A stretch of DNA of 64,000 nucleotides from Aeromonas taiwanensis (GTDB lineage: Bacteria > Pseudomonadota > Gammaproteobacteria > Enterobacterales > Aeromonadaceae): positions 24,620-88,619 of the forward strand of contig NZ_CDDD01000001.1 in the NCBI RefSeq assembly GCF_000820165.1. Direction: 5' to 3'. The first letter of the stretch is position 1. Each line of letters begins with the position of its first letter. The translations under genes and the position numbers were made by a program. The notes beneath the pieces are model-generated. The model was given only the letters and a program-made list of their open reading frames with translations, ran no database searches and was not told the DNA's origin. Shown here piece after piece: positions 44,120 through 52,697 of the stretch.

Positions 44120-45763
44120 ATGTACACACAGTTCTTCGGTCTGTCGGAGCCCCCGTTCTCCATCTCGCCCAACCCCAAATACCTCTACATGAGCGAGCGT
44201 CACGGGGAGGCCCTCGCCCACCTCAGCTACGGGTTGCAGGACGGTGGCGGCTTCGTGCTGCTGACCGGGGAAGTGGGTACGGGCAAAACCACCGTCTCCC
44301 GCTGCCTGCTCCAGCAGCTGCCCCCCGAGACCGAGATCGCCTACATCCTCAATCCCTCCCTGACCGAGCGGGATCTGCTGGCCGCCATCTGCGACGAGTA
44401 CCAGCTGCCCTACGCCGACGAGGCCAGCCTCAAGCAGCTGTTCGACCTCATTCGCGATCACCTGCTGGCCAACCTGGCGGCGGGCAAACGCAGCGTGGTC
44501 CTGGTGGATGAGGCACAGCACCTGCTGCCCGGTGTGCTGGAGCAGTTGCGCCTACTCACCAACCTGGAAACCGACGACAAGAAACTGCTGCAGGTGGTGC
44601 TCATCGGCCAGCCCGAGCTGCAACAGATGCTGCGCCAGCCCCTGCTGCGCCAGCTGGCCCAGCGCATCACGGCCCGCTACCACCTGCTGCCGCTCTCCCG
44701 CCAGGACGTGGACGCCTACGTGCGCTTCCGGCTGCAGGTAGCAGGTTGCATCCAGCCCCTCTTCACCCCGAGGGCCATCCAGACCCTGCACCGTCTCTCC
44801 GGCGGCATCCCGCGCCTCATCAACCTCATCTGCGATCGCGCCCTGATCGCCGCCTTCGCCCGCGGCAGTCACAAGATAGTGCACGGCGACATCAGCCAGT
44901 CCGCGTATGAGGTCAGCGGCATTCGCGACGAAGGAAGCTGGCAGTCCGGCCTTGCCGTCACCCTGGGCGGAGCCCTGCTGGTGGCCGCCGGTTGGTGGGG
45001 CTGGCAATTCTTTGGCATCTTCCCGGAGCGCCCCCTGATCAAGGTGGAAGTGCCGGTGAAGATAGACGACACCCTGGAGCAGCAGGAACAGCTGACCCGC
45101 GCCATCAATCAGGCGCTGGAGCCGGACGTCGCCATGCAGAATCTCTACAAGGTGTGGGGCTACCAGACCGAACTGGAAGAGGCGACCTGTGACAATGCCC
45201 CCCGTGCCGGGCTGCGCTGTCAGGAAGGAGAAGCGACCCTGGCCCAGTTGCAGGCCCTGCAGTACCCGGCCCTCATCAGCCTCACCGACGAGACCGGCGG
45301 CATCTATTACGCCACCCTGGTGAGCCTGGGGGCGGACAAGGCCAGCCTGCTCATCGGCAACCAGAGCTGGCAGGTGGACAGACAATGGCTCTCCGATGCC
45401 TGGGGCGGCAGCTATACCCTGCTCTGGCGCATGCCCAAGGGCAACGTGACCCTGATCGGCAACAACGCCGGCGCCACCCAGGTGCAGTGGCTGGACAACG
45501 CGCTCAACCGCGCGATGCAGCAACCGGATCGCAAGGTGAGCCGCTTCGACGCAACCCTCAGAAACAAGCTGCTGCAGTTCCAGCGTGATCAGGGGCTGAC
45601 CCCGGACGGCATCGCCGGCAGCAATACCCTGCTGCGCCTGAACGCGCTGTCGGGTGAACCCATGCCCAGGCTGGAGGATGAATCCCTGCGTGCCAGCACC
45701 CCGGTCGATCTCGACACCGTGGCGGATGACGCCATGGATCCCCAGGTAGAGGAGGCCTCCTGA
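44120..45763 (+). CDS. exeA: Secretin assembly ATPase ExeA (GspA)
   Basis: A 547-aa inner-membrane protein. The N-terminal AAA-type ATPase domain has Walker [10 protein letters not shown] at residues 50-58 and Walker B VVLVDEAQ at 126-133. One transmembrane helix spans about 277-300. The periplasmic part ends in a peptidoglycan-binding domain ([20 protein letters not shown], about 475-510). With ExeB it helps the ExeD secretin multimerise and cross the peptidoglycan. The ATG at 44120 gives the published Aeromonas ExeA length; upstream in-frame ATGs exist at 44105. Its stop overlaps the exeB start by one base. Confidence 0.95.
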   Translation: MYTQFFGLSEPPFSISPNPKYLYMSERHGEALAHLSYGLQDGGGFVLLTGEVGTGKTTVSRCLLQQLPPETEIAYILNPSLTERDLLAAICDEYQLPYADEASLKQLFDLIRDHLLANLAAGKRSVVLVDEAQHLLPGVLEQLRLLTNLETDDKKLLQVVLIGQPELQQMLRQPLLRQLAQRITARYHLLPLSRQDVDAYVRFRLQVAGCIQPLFTPRAIQTLHRLSGGIPRLINLICDRALIAAFARGSHKIVHGDISQSAYEVSGIRDEGSWQSGLAVTLGGALLVAAGWWGWQFFGIFPERPLIKVEVPVKIDDTLEQQEQLTRAINQALEPDVAMQNLYKVWGYQTELEEATCDNAPRAGLRCQEGEATLAQLQALQYPALISLTDETGGIYYATLVSLGADKASLLIGNQSWQVDRQWLSDAWGGSYTLLWRMPKGNVTLIGNNAGATQVQWLDNALNRAMQQPDRKVSRFDATLRNKLLQFQRDQGLTPDGIAGSNTLLRLNALSGEPMPRLEDESLRASTPVDLDTVADDAMDPQVEEAS

Positions 45764-46437
45764 TGTCCACCTTGCTCAAGGCCCTGCGCCGGGCCGATCA
45801 ACCCCAGTACACCGCCCACACGCCACTCATGGGCCTGCCCGTGACCCAGGAGGAAGAAGCCAACCGCAGCTGGATCTGGTGGGCCCTGGCCCCCTTGGCG
45901 CTGGCGATGGGCGCCGCCGCCAACTATGGCTGGCACCTCTATCACCTCAAACCCATCGAGCAGCAGGTCGAGATCAAGGAGGTGGTGACGCCACCCTTCG
46001 TGCGGGTCGAGCCCAGGCCGATGATCACCCGTCCGCTGCCACCGCCCCTGCCCGAACCCGTGGTCGCCCCCAGGCCCGCGGCCGCGCCGGCCACGGCCAC
46101 CGCCAGCCAGGGCGAGAGCCTGGCCGAGCGCCTCATGGCCGCCCTCAACAACACCCCGCTGGTGGAAGAGACGGCGCCGCAAACCCAGGTTAGCGCCATG
46201 CCCCTCAGCGCCCTGGCCCCCGCCCTGAAGCAGCAGATTCCCCCGCTGGCCTATGGCGCCCACAACTACTCCTCCGATCCGGCCAAGCGGGCCGTGGTGC
46301 TCAACGGGCGGGAGTGGCACGAGGGGAGCGAGATAGCCCCGGGTGTGCTGCTGGCGGCCATCGCCCAGGACTACATCATCCTGCAGGTCGGCGGCCAGCA
46401 TGCCAGCCTCAAGGCGCTGCAGGACTGGCGCGGCTGA
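45763..46437 (+). CDS. exeB: Secretin assembly factor ExeB (GspB)
   Basis: A 224-aa TonB-like bitopic protein. A short cytoplasmic tail is followed by a transmembrane helix (about residues 36-57, IWWALAPLALAMGAAANYGW), a Pro-rich periplasmic stretch (ITRPLPPPLPEPVVAPRPAA, about 85-105) and a C-terminal GspB domain (LNGREWHEGSEIAPGVLLAA). It forms a complex with ExeA. ATG shares a base with the exeA stop (TGATG). A hairpin with a T-run closes the operon. Confidence 0.94.
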   Translation: MSTLLKALRRADQPQYTAHTPLMGLPVTQEEEANRSWIWWALAPLALAMGAAANYGWHLYHLKPIEQQVEIKEVVTPPFVRVEPRPMITRPLPPPLPEPVVAPRPAAAPATATASQGESLAERLMAALNNTPLVEETAPQTQVSAMPLSALAPALKQQIPPLAYGAHNYSSDPAKRAVVLNGREWHEGSEIAPGVLLAAIAQDYIILQVGGQHASLKALQDWRG

Positions 46438-46478
46438 CCCCTGGGCCGAGTGGCCGGCCAGACCGCAATCCATTCAGA

Positions 46479-46502
46479 GGGAGCCTAAGAGCTCCCCTTT
46501 TT
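46479..46502 (+). terminator. Intrinsic terminator of exeAB
   Basis: GGGAGC / GCTCCC stem with a CTAAGA loop, followed by C and five T residues, 42 bases past exeB. Confidence 0.8.
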
Positions 46503-46523
46503 AATCAATAATATGAGTGCAAC

Positions 46524-47585
46524 GTGAGCAATTCGAACGACACCACCTTCGCCACCCGCATCCTGGACTGGTACCAGATCCACGGGCGCAAGACCCTGCC
46601 CTGGCAGCAGGACAAGACCCCCTACCGGGTCTGGATCTCCGAGATCATGCTGCAACAGACCCAGGTCGCCACCGTCATCCCCTACTACGAGCGGTTCATG
46701 GCCCGCTTCCCCGACGTGCTGGCACTGGCGAATGCCCCCATCGACGAGGTGCTTCACCACTGGACCGGGCTCGGCTACTACGCCCGTGCCCGCAACCTGC
46801 ACAAGGCAGCCCAGCAGGTGCGCGATCTGCACGGCGGCCTGTTTCCGGAGCGGCTGGAGGAGGTGATGGCCCTGCCCGGCATCGGCCGCTCCACCGCCGG
46901 CGCCGTGCTCTCCCTCTCCCTGGGCCAGCCCCACGCCATCCTGGACGGCAACGTGAAGCGGGTACTCACCCGCTGGCTGGCGCTGCCGGGCTGGCCCGGC
47001 CAGAAGCAGGTGGAGAACAGCCTCTGGGAGCTGGCTACCCGCCTCACTCCGAGAGTCGGCGTCGCCCAGTACAACCAGGCCATGATGGACATGGGGGCCA
47101 CCGTCTGCACCCGCAGCAAGCCCGCCTGCGAGCGCTGCCCGGTGCGGGACGATTGCCAAGGGCTGTCGCAGGGCAAGCCCACCGACTACCCCCACGGCAA
47201 ACCGAAGAAGAGCATCCCGGCCCGCAGCGGCATCATGCTCATCATCCGCCAGGGGGAGCAGTTGCTGCTGGAGAAACGCCCGCCGCAGGGGATCTGGGGC
47301 GGGCTCTACTGCTTCCCGCAGGTGGAGTCCCTCGCCGAGGTGGCAGACCGCCTGCAAGATCTGGGGCTGGATGGCTCCGAGTATCGGGAACTCGCTGGAT
47401 TCCGCCACACTTTCAGTCACTTCCACCTCGACATCCGTCCCTTGCTGATCGAAATGGCTGCGCCGCCGCCCCCCATGCTCATGGAAGCGGATACCCGACT
47501 CTGGTATAACTTACGCCATCCTGCCGAGGTGGGGTTGGCGGCCGCGACAGCCCGCCTGCTCGCCTATCCGGACTTACAACCCTGA
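46524..47585 (+). CDS. mutY: Adenine DNA glycosylase
   Basis: A 353-aa base-excision enzyme that removes adenine mispaired with 8-oxoguanine. The catalytic Glu is E40 in [11 protein letters not shown], the catalytic Asp D141 in LDGNVKRVL, and the helix-hairpin-helix [11 protein letters not shown] spans 117-127. The iron-sulfur cluster ligands follow the C-x6-C-x2-C-x5-C pattern at 195, 202, 205 and 211. A C-terminal Nudix-like domain (about 225-350) recognises 8-oxoG. The start is GTG at 46524; an ATG 11 bases upstream is out of frame and stops at once. It is followed by yggX as in enteric bacteria. Confidence 0.95.
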   Translation: MSNSNDTTFATRILDWYQIHGRKTLPWQQDKTPYRVWISEIMLQQTQVATVIPYYERFMARFPDVLALANAPIDEVLHHWTGLGYYARARNLHKAAQQVRDLHGGLFPERLEEVMALPGIGRSTAGAVLSLSLGQPHAILDGNVKRVLTRWLALPGWPGQKQVENSLWELATRLTPRVGVAQYNQAMMDMGATVCTRSKPACERCPVRDDCQGLSQGKPTDYPHGKPKKSIPARSGIMLIIRQGEQLLLEKRPPQGIWGGLYCFPQVESLAEVADRLQDLGLDGSEYRELAGFRHTFSHFHLDIRPLLIEMAAPPPPMLMEADTRLWYNLRHPAEVGLAAATARLLAYPDLQP

Positions 47586-47606
47586 CTTGCAACCACAGAG
47601 GTCAAC

Positions 47607-47879
47607 ATGAGCCGTACCGTATTTTGCCAGCGTCTGAAGAAAGAGGCGCCGGGTCTCGATTTCCAACTCTACCCCGGTGAACTCGGCAAGCGGATCTTCG
47701 ACAACATCAGCAAGGAAGCCTGGGCCGATTGGCAAAAGAAGCAGGTGATGCTGATCAACGAGAAGAAGCTGAACATGATGAACCTCGAGCACCGCCAGTT
47801 GCTGGAAAAAGAGATGATCAGCTATCTGTTTGATGCGGGTGAAGTCCAGATCGACGGTTATACCCCTCCCAGCCAGTGA
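47607..47879 (+). CDS. yggX: Iron-trafficking / oxidative protection protein YggX
   Basis: A 90-aa small cytoplasmic protein, nearly identical in layout to enteric YggX. The conserved Cys7 ([20 protein letters not shown]) and the [20 protein letters not shown] core are present. YggX protects iron-sulfur proteins from oxidative damage and has been linked to Fe(II) handling. It lies 21 bases after mutY and is probably co-transcribed with it. A bulged 12-bp hairpin follows. Confidence 0.95.
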   Translation: MSRTVFCQRLKKEAPGLDFQLYPGELGKRIFDNISKEAWADWQKKQVMLINEKKLNMMNLEHRQLLEKEMISYLFDAGEVQIDGYTPPSQ

Positions 47880-47881
47880 AT

Positions 47882-47911
47882 GGAGAGGGTGCCAGACGAT
47901 GGCACCTCTCC
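47882..47911 (+). terminator. Hairpin after yggX
   Basis: GGAGAG(G)GTGCCA / TGGCACCTCTCC stem with one bulged G and a GACGA loop. There is no T-run, so read-through into mltC is possible. Confidence 0.65.
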
Positions 47912-47964
47912 TGGTTCAAGCCAATCAGTGACGGGTGGCCCGGCCGCCCGGTTTGAGGATCCCT

Positions 47965-49068
47965 ATGGGCCGACTTTTCTGGCTGCTGTGCGCCTTGCTG
48001 TTTCTCTCTGCCTGCTCATCCTCTCCCCAGCCCAGCGGGAGCGACGATGATGATCTGGTCAACGGCAAGGACGTGCGCGGCTTCGAGCACATGATCAGTG
48101 CACTCTCCCACAACGTGAACGAGATCTGGGGGCGGGAGGCGCTGTTCGCAGGCAAGTTTGACTACGTCAAATACACGGATCAGTACAAGAGCCGTGCCCA
48201 CATCGACTTCTCCAGCGGTCACATCATGGTGGAGACGGTCTCCGGCATCGAGCCCCGTGCCCACCTGCGCCGCGCCATCATCGAAACCCTGCTGACCCCG
48301 GACGATCCGGCGGAAGTGGATCTCTATTCGGACAGGGAGATCATGACAGGTGGCGAACCCTTCCTCTATGGCCAGGTGCTGGACAACCAGGGGCAACCCA
48401 TCCGTTCCGGCTGGCGCGCGGAACGCTATGCCGACTATCTGCTCGACACAGCGATGAAGAAGCGCACCCTGGGGATCCGCAACATCTTCTTCATCGACAT
48501 CCCCATGGTGGCAAACCACGAGGACAGGCGGGGCTACAAGTACGCCAGCATCATCCGCGACGCCTCCCGCAAGTACGGAGTCGCCGAGAGCCTGATCTAT
48601 GCGGTGATCAAGACAGAGAGCAGCTTCAACCCCTATGCGGTCAGCCATGCCAACGCCTATGGCCTGATGCAGGTGATCCCGGCTACCGCCGGGCGGGATG
48701 TCTATGTGCGGGTCAAGGGCAAGAACGGCCAGCCCACCCGCGAGGATCTGTTCAACCCGGCCTACAACATCGACGTGGGGACCGCCTATCTGCACCTGCT
48801 GCAGACCGTCTATCTGGCGGATATCCAGGATCCCCAGTCCCGTCGCTATGCGGTCATCTCCGCCTACAACGGTGGCGCCGGCGGGGTGCTCAACACCTTC
48901 TCCAGCAACCGCAAGGTGGCCCCCGACATGATCAACCGCCTCTCCCCCGAGGCGGTCTATCAGGTGCTGACCGAGCAGCACCCCAAGGCGGAGGCGCGCC
49001 GCTACCTCTACAAGGTCAATCAGGCCGAAAAGGGGTTCAAGCGTACCGTCGCCAGCCGGGCCGGCTGA
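47965..49068 (+). CDS. mltC: Membrane-bound lytic murein transglycosylase C
   Basis: A 367-aa outer-membrane lipoprotein that cleaves glycan strands in peptidoglycan. The lipobox is LSAC (Cys at about residue 17). The N-terminal DUF3393-type domain spans about 35-180 and the SLT catalytic domain about 195-350, with the catalytic Glu in IKTESSFNPYAV and the motifs NAYGLMQVIPATAG and VISAYNGGAGGVL. Length matches enteric MltC. The ATG at 47965 follows TGAGGAT. It belongs to the mutY-yggX-mltC neighbourhood, a conserved order. Confidence 0.95.
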   Translation: MGRLFWLLCALLFLSACSSSPQPSGSDDDDLVNGKDVRGFEHMISALSHNVNEIWGREALFAGKFDYVKYTDQYKSRAHIDFSSGHIMVETVSGIEPRAHLRRAIIETLLTPDDPAEVDLYSDREIMTGGEPFLYGQVLDNQGQPIRSGWRAERYADYLLDTAMKKRTLGIRNIFFIDIPMVANHEDRRGYKYASIIRDASRKYGVAESLIYAVIKTESSFNPYAVSHANAYGLMQVIPATAGRDVYVRVKGKNGQPTREDLFNPAYNIDVGTAYLHLLQTVYLADIQDPQSRRYAVISAYNGGAGGVLNTFSSNRKVAPDMINRLSPEAVYQVLTEQHPKAEARRYLYKVNQAEKGFKRTVASRAG

Positions 49069-49079
49069 CGGCATCCAAA

Positions 49080-49110
49080 GAAAGAGGGGCGCTGATAGCG
49101 CCCCTCTTTC
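49080..49110. terminator. Bidirectional intrinsic terminator
   Basis: AAAGAGGGGCGCT / AGCGCCCCTCTTT perfect 13-bp stem with a GAT loop between mltC and the convergent ygiW-like gene. Confidence 0.88.
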
Positions 49111-49121
49111 TGCTGACTCTC

Positions 49122-49502
49122 TCACTTGGCGATAAAGCCGCCCTTGCTCCGGGGTGCCTCTCCCACCTTCTCCAGGTGCTCCACCTCGACTTCTGTCTTG
49201 TTCCAGCTGTGATCCACCTCGCCACGCACGCGGATCAGATCGTCCGGACCCACTTCGGTGCCGCGCCACACATCCTCGTCAACTTCCACTTCCACCTCGC
49301 CGCTGCCATCACGGAAGAGATAGTTTTCACCGCCAAGATGCTTGACCAGCTTGCCTTCCAGGGTCACCCACTGGTCATCGGCCACGTCTTTCAAGTGGGC
49401 GACCGACACCTTGTTCTGCTCCTTGGGGCCTGTGTAGGCCGCCATGGCGAAGGAAGAGACGGACATCAGTGCCACCAGGGTGATTGCCTTTGCTTTGTTC
49501 AT
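49122..49502 (-). CDS. YgiW/YdeI-family periplasmic OB-fold stress protein
   Basis: A 126-aa exported protein. The signal peptide spans about residues 1-21 (ends SSFAMA). The mature part is a BOF-type OB fold: VTLEGKLVKHLGGENYLFRD and GEVEVEVDEDVWRGTEVGPD followed by IRVRGEVDHSW. YgiW and YdeI help resistance to stress such as hydrogen peroxide, cadmium or antimicrobial peptides. GGAG lies 8 bases before the ATG. Divergent from the GCAT gene. Binding partner unknown. Confidence 0.88.
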   Translation of the reverse strand: MNKAKAITLVALMSVSSFAMAAYTGPKEQNKVSVAHLKDVADDQWVTLEGKLVKHLGGENYLFRDGSGEVEVEVDEDVWRGTEVGPDDLIRVRGEVDHSWNKTEVEVEHLEKVGEAPRSKGGFIAK

Positions 49503-49662
49503 TTCATGCTCCTGTCATTGGGGAATGCAGGCATCTTGCCCGGCTGTGCGTGAAACAAACGTGAAGCCTCCCCATCCAGGGGGGCTGATGTGACCGCAAT
49601 CGCTTTAATGGTCCGGAACGGCTGCAAACATGTATTCGGGTGGATACCTTCCTGCCTGGTCA

Positions 49663-49681
49663 AGCGGGTTCCCAGCCCGCT
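49663..49681. other. Short hairpin in the GCAT leader
   Basis: AGCGGG / CCCGCT stem with a 7-base loop 57 bases before the GCAT start; no T-run. It may be a 5' UTR structure. Confidence 0.35.
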
Positions 49682-49737
49682 GCCATCGAGGAACCGCCCG
49701 CAGGCCTCGCCTGCCTTCAACCCATGAGAACACCCAG

Positions 49738-50742
49738 ATGAAAAAATGGCTTCTGTGTTTATTGGGGCTCGTCGCGCTGACGGCCCAGGCCACCGAGACG
49801 CGTCCCCCCTTCTCCCGGATCGTGATGTTTGGCGACAGCCTCTCCGACACCGGCAAGATGTACGGCAAGATGCGGGGTTATCTCCCCTCCAGCCCCCCCT
49901 ACTACCAGGGGCGTTTCTCCAACGGCCCGGTCTGGCTGGAGCAACTGGCCCGGCAATTTCCGGGGCTGACCATCGCCAACGAGGCGGAGGGGGGAGCCAC
50001 CGCCGTGGCCTACAACAAGATCTCCTGGAATCCCAAGTATCAGGTCATCAACAACCTGGATTACGAAGTAACCCAGTTTCTGGAGAAGGACAGCTTCAAA
50101 CCGGATGATCTCGTGATCCTCTGGGTTGGGGCCAACGACTATCTAGCCTATGGCTGGAACACCGAACTGGATGCCAAGCGAGTGCGCGACGCCATCAGTG
50201 ACGCGGCGAACCGCATGGTGATGCACGGGGCCAAGCAAATCCTGCTGTTCAACCTGCCTGATCTCGGCCAGAACCCCTCGGCCCGCAGCCAGCAGGTGGT
50301 GGAGGCAGCCAGCCATGTCTCCGCCTACCACAACCAGCTGCTGCTGAACCTGGCTCGCCAGCTCGCGCCCACCGGCATGGTGAAGCTGTTCGAGATCGAC
50401 AAGCAGTTTGCCGAGATGCTGCGCGAGCCGCAGAATTTCGGCCTGAGCGACACAGAAAACGCCTGTTACGGCGGCGGCTACGTGTGGAAGCCATTCTCTT
50501 CCCGCAGCACCACCGACAGTCAGCTCGCCCCCTTCAATCCGCAGGAGCGCCTCGCTATCGCCGGCAACCCCTTGCTGGCCCAGGCCGTCGCCACGCCGCT
50601 GGCCCGCCGCAGCGCCGCACCCCTCGATTGCGAAGGCAAGATGTTCTGGGATCAGGTCCATCCGACCACGGTCGTGCACGCCGCCCTGAGCGAGCGGGCC
50701 GGCGCCTTCATCGAACAGGAGTACGAATTCCTCCCCCGGTGA
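49738..50742 (+). CDS. Glycerophospholipid:cholesterol acyltransferase (GCAT), secreted GDSL lipase
   Basis: A 334-aa secreted lipase/acyltransferase that moves an acyl chain from phospholipids to cholesterol, an Aeromonas virulence-associated exoenzyme. The signal peptide is residues 1-18 (cut after AQA). The GDSL motif FGDSLSDTG puts the nucleophile at S34 (mature Ser16); D134 in GAND (mature 116) and H308 in DQVHPT (mature 290) match the known triad, one residue shorter than in A. hydrophila because of a small deletion near 258. Cys243 and Cys298 flank the loop that is nicked on activation. Export across the outer membrane is by the Exe system in A. hydrophila. The ATG at 49738 is chosen by homology; the ribosome site is weak. 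Confidence 0.95.
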   Translation: MKKWLLCLLGLVALTAQATETRPPFSRIVMFGDSLSDTGKMYGKMRGYLPSSPPYYQGRFSNGPVWLEQLARQFPGLTIANEAEGGATAVAYNKISWNPKYQVINNLDYEVTQFLEKDSFKPDDLVILWVGANDYLAYGWNTELDAKRVRDAISDAANRMVMHGAKQILLFNLPDLGQNPSARSQQVVEAASHVSAYHNQLLLNLARQLAPTGMVKLFEIDKQFAEMLREPQNFGLSDTENACYGGGYVWKPFSSRSTTDSQLAPFNPQERLAIAGNPLLAQAVATPLARRSAAPLDCEGKMFWDQVHPTTVVHAALSERAGAFIEQEYEFLPR

Positions 50743-50760
50743 GGCACAACCCGGTGCGAC

Positions 50761-50784
50761 AGGCCGACCCAGCGTCGGCCTTTC
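50761..50784 (+). terminator. Hairpin after the GCAT gene
   Basis: AGGCCGA / TCGGCCT stem with a 7-base loop and a short T-run, 18 bases past the stop. Confidence 0.7.
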
Positions 50785-51025
50785 CACCCGGAGCAGATAA
50801 CAACACTCATATGACCCCCATCACAGATTTGTGCCACGCTCCCCCAGCCATGCCCCCGATTCCACTATGATGCAAATGGATACCACAATATGTTTTATAT
50901 CAGTTGCTTGTGGATGCAGAAAAACGAGCTACGTTTAAACATGTTGTGGCCGAACACAAGGCCCAACCCATGAGGCGAGGCGACCCGGATTCGCGCTCCC
51001 TACAAACAAAATTGCAGAGGCATCT

Positions 51026-52057
51026 ATGAACAAAACACTGATTACCTTGCTGGTTTCAGGCCTGTTTGCGGCCAACGCCCAGGCAGCCGGACAAGACAAC
51101 ACCTGGTATGGCGGTGCCAAACTGGGTTGGTCCAACTTCTACGGTGTCGATGAAAGCAACTCCATCACCATCGATGACAAAGACGACGATGAATTCGGTG
51201 CCGGTGCCTTCGCCGGTTACCAGATCAACCAGAATCTGGGGATCGAGCTCGGCTACGACTATCTGGGCAAGCTCAAGTACAGCGGCACCCACAACGGGGG
51301 CGCCTTCAATGATTCCGTCGAGGCCCAACTCGCACAGCTGACCCTGAAACTCGGCTTCCCGGTCGCGGACAACCTGGACCTCTATGGTCGCCTCGGTGGC
51401 GGCTACGGCTGGACAGACAGCGACAACATGGGCAGCGACGACCGTGCGGTCTTCGTCGGTGCGCTGGGCGCCGAGTACGCCTTCAATCTGGACTGGGCCG
51501 CACGCCTCGAGTACCAATACAGCACCCCTTATGGCAGCAGGGATGACACCGGCCTGCGCATGGACAACGGCCTGCTCTCCCTGGCCGCCGTCTATCGCTT
51601 CGGCCAGGTCGCCCCCGTCGTAGCTGCCCCCGCACCAGCCCCGGCCCCCGAACCCGTGATGGTCGACAAACAGTTCACCCTGAGTTCGGATGTGCTGTTT
51701 GACTTCAACAAGGCCACCCTCAAGCCGGAAGCCGGGCAGGCTCTGGATACCCTCTACAGCCAGATCGAAGAGGCCAGACCCAAGGATGGCTCTGCCACTG
51801 TCATCGGCTATACCGACCGCCTCGGCTCCGAAGCCTATAACCAGAAGCTGTCCGAGCAACGTGCCCAGACTGTTGCAGACTATCTGATCGGCAAGGGGCT
51901 GCCTGCCGGCAAGGTCAATGTGGAAGGACAGGGTGAAAACTCCCCCGCCACGGGCGACAGCTGCACCAGCAAGTCCAAGCGTGAGCTGATCGTCTGCCTG
52001 GCCCCGGATCGCCGCGTCGAGGTCAGGGTACAGGGTGTGTCGGAAGTGCAGCAATAA
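51026..52057 (+). CDS. ompA: OmpA-family outer-membrane porin
   Basis: A 343-aa outer-membrane protein. The signal peptide spans residues 1-20 (ends AQA). The N-terminal 8-strand beta-barrel (about 22-190) contains alternating strands such as TWYGGAKLGWSNFYG and LGIELGYDYLGKLKY. A Pro/Ala hinge (APAPAPAPEP, about 198-207) leads to the C-terminal peptidoglycan-binding OmpA domain (about 215-340) with VLFDFNKATLKPEAGQALD and the NQKLSEQRAQTVADYLIG motif. A disulfide is likely between the two C-terminal Cys residues (SCTSKSKRELIVC). The long AT-rich leader upstream suggests post-transcriptional control. Confidence 0.95.
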   Translation: MNKTLITLLVSGLFAANAQAAGQDNTWYGGAKLGWSNFYGVDESNSITIDDKDDDEFGAGAFAGYQINQNLGIELGYDYLGKLKYSGTHNGGAFNDSVEAQLAQLTLKLGFPVADNLDLYGRLGGGYGWTDSDNMGSDDRAVFVGALGAEYAFNLDWAARLEYQYSTPYGSRDDTGLRMDNGLLSLAAVYRFGQVAPVVAAPAPAPAPEPVMVDKQFTLSSDVLFDFNKATLKPEAGQALDTLYSQIEEARPKDGSATVIGYTDRLGSEAYNQKLSEQRAQTVADYLIGKGLPAGKVNVEGQGENSPATGDSCTSKSKRELIVCLAPDRRVEVRVQGVSEVQQ

Positions 52058-52081
52058 GTTGCTGGCACCGTAAATCCCATA

Positions 52082-52113
52082 AAAAAACGGGAGGCCAATG
52101 CCTCCCGTTTTTT
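52082..52113. terminator. Bidirectional intrinsic terminator
   Basis: ACGGGAGGC / GCCTCCCGT stem with a CAAT loop, flanked by A and T runs, between ompA and pqiC. Confidence 0.92.
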
Positions 52114-52127
52114 ATTGTTCCCGCCAC

Positions 52128-52697
52128 TCAACCTCGCGTGCGCACGTCCGCCGCGATCTGATCCAGCAACAGCTGCCAGCCCTGGCCCAGCTCGTCCACC
52201 AGGGTGCCGTAGCCATCCGCCGGCAGGACACGCTCCTGCTGGAAGGGCACATCCCGCAATACGGCCCCCTCCTCCGTCAGCAGACGCCAGCGACCGCTCA
52301 ACAGGGCCCGGCCATCTTGGCGCCCCTGGAAGCGCTCGACAGTGATGCTCAGGACGGGCCCCTTGCGGGCTCCGTCCTGGCGCACCACCCAGCCCGGCAG
52401 TCTGCTGGAGAGACCATTGAGGGTCAGCTGGTTCAGCTGGGCATCGAGTGAGCCCGCCCAGCGATGGTACTCGGCAAAGTGCAACTCATTACCTTCCAGC
52501 TGATACACCAGGCTCATCCGGTCCAGCTGGCCGGAGAGCACAACGGGCCTCAACACCAGCTGGTGCTGAGGCTGCGCCATGACGCCCTGGGGATGCGGGC
52601 TCTGTGCATCAAGGGAGTAGTAGTGCAGCGTCTCAGGGGCGGCGCTGCAACCCGCCAGCAGGCCCAGCAAGGCCAGGGTCATCATCCGTTTTTTCAT
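52128..52697 (-). CDS. pqiC: Outer-membrane lipoprotein PqiC
   Basis: A 189-aa lipoprotein of the ABC-type transport auxiliary component family. The lipobox LAGC places the lipidated Cys at residue 17. The segment HYYSLDAQ and the repeated beta strands fit PqiC, which anchors the PqiB tube to the outer membrane. The start overlaps the pqiB stop by 4 bases (ATGA). It completes a pqiABC operon. Confidence 0.9.
   Translation of the reverse strand: MKKRMMTLALLGLLAGCSAAPETLHYYSLDAQSPHPQGVMAQPQHQLVLRPVVLSGQLDRMSLVYQLEGNELHFAEYHRWAGSLDAQLNQLTLNGLSSRLPGWVVRQDGARKGPVLSITVERFQGRQDGRALLSGRWRLLTEEGAVLRDVPFQQERVLPADGYGTLVDELGQGWQLLLDQIAADVRTRG

Noticed and set aside
43900..44178. Extended N-terminus for Cca
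   Set aside because: It would run antisense through the exeA start; the GTG at 43899 gives exactly the expected family length.
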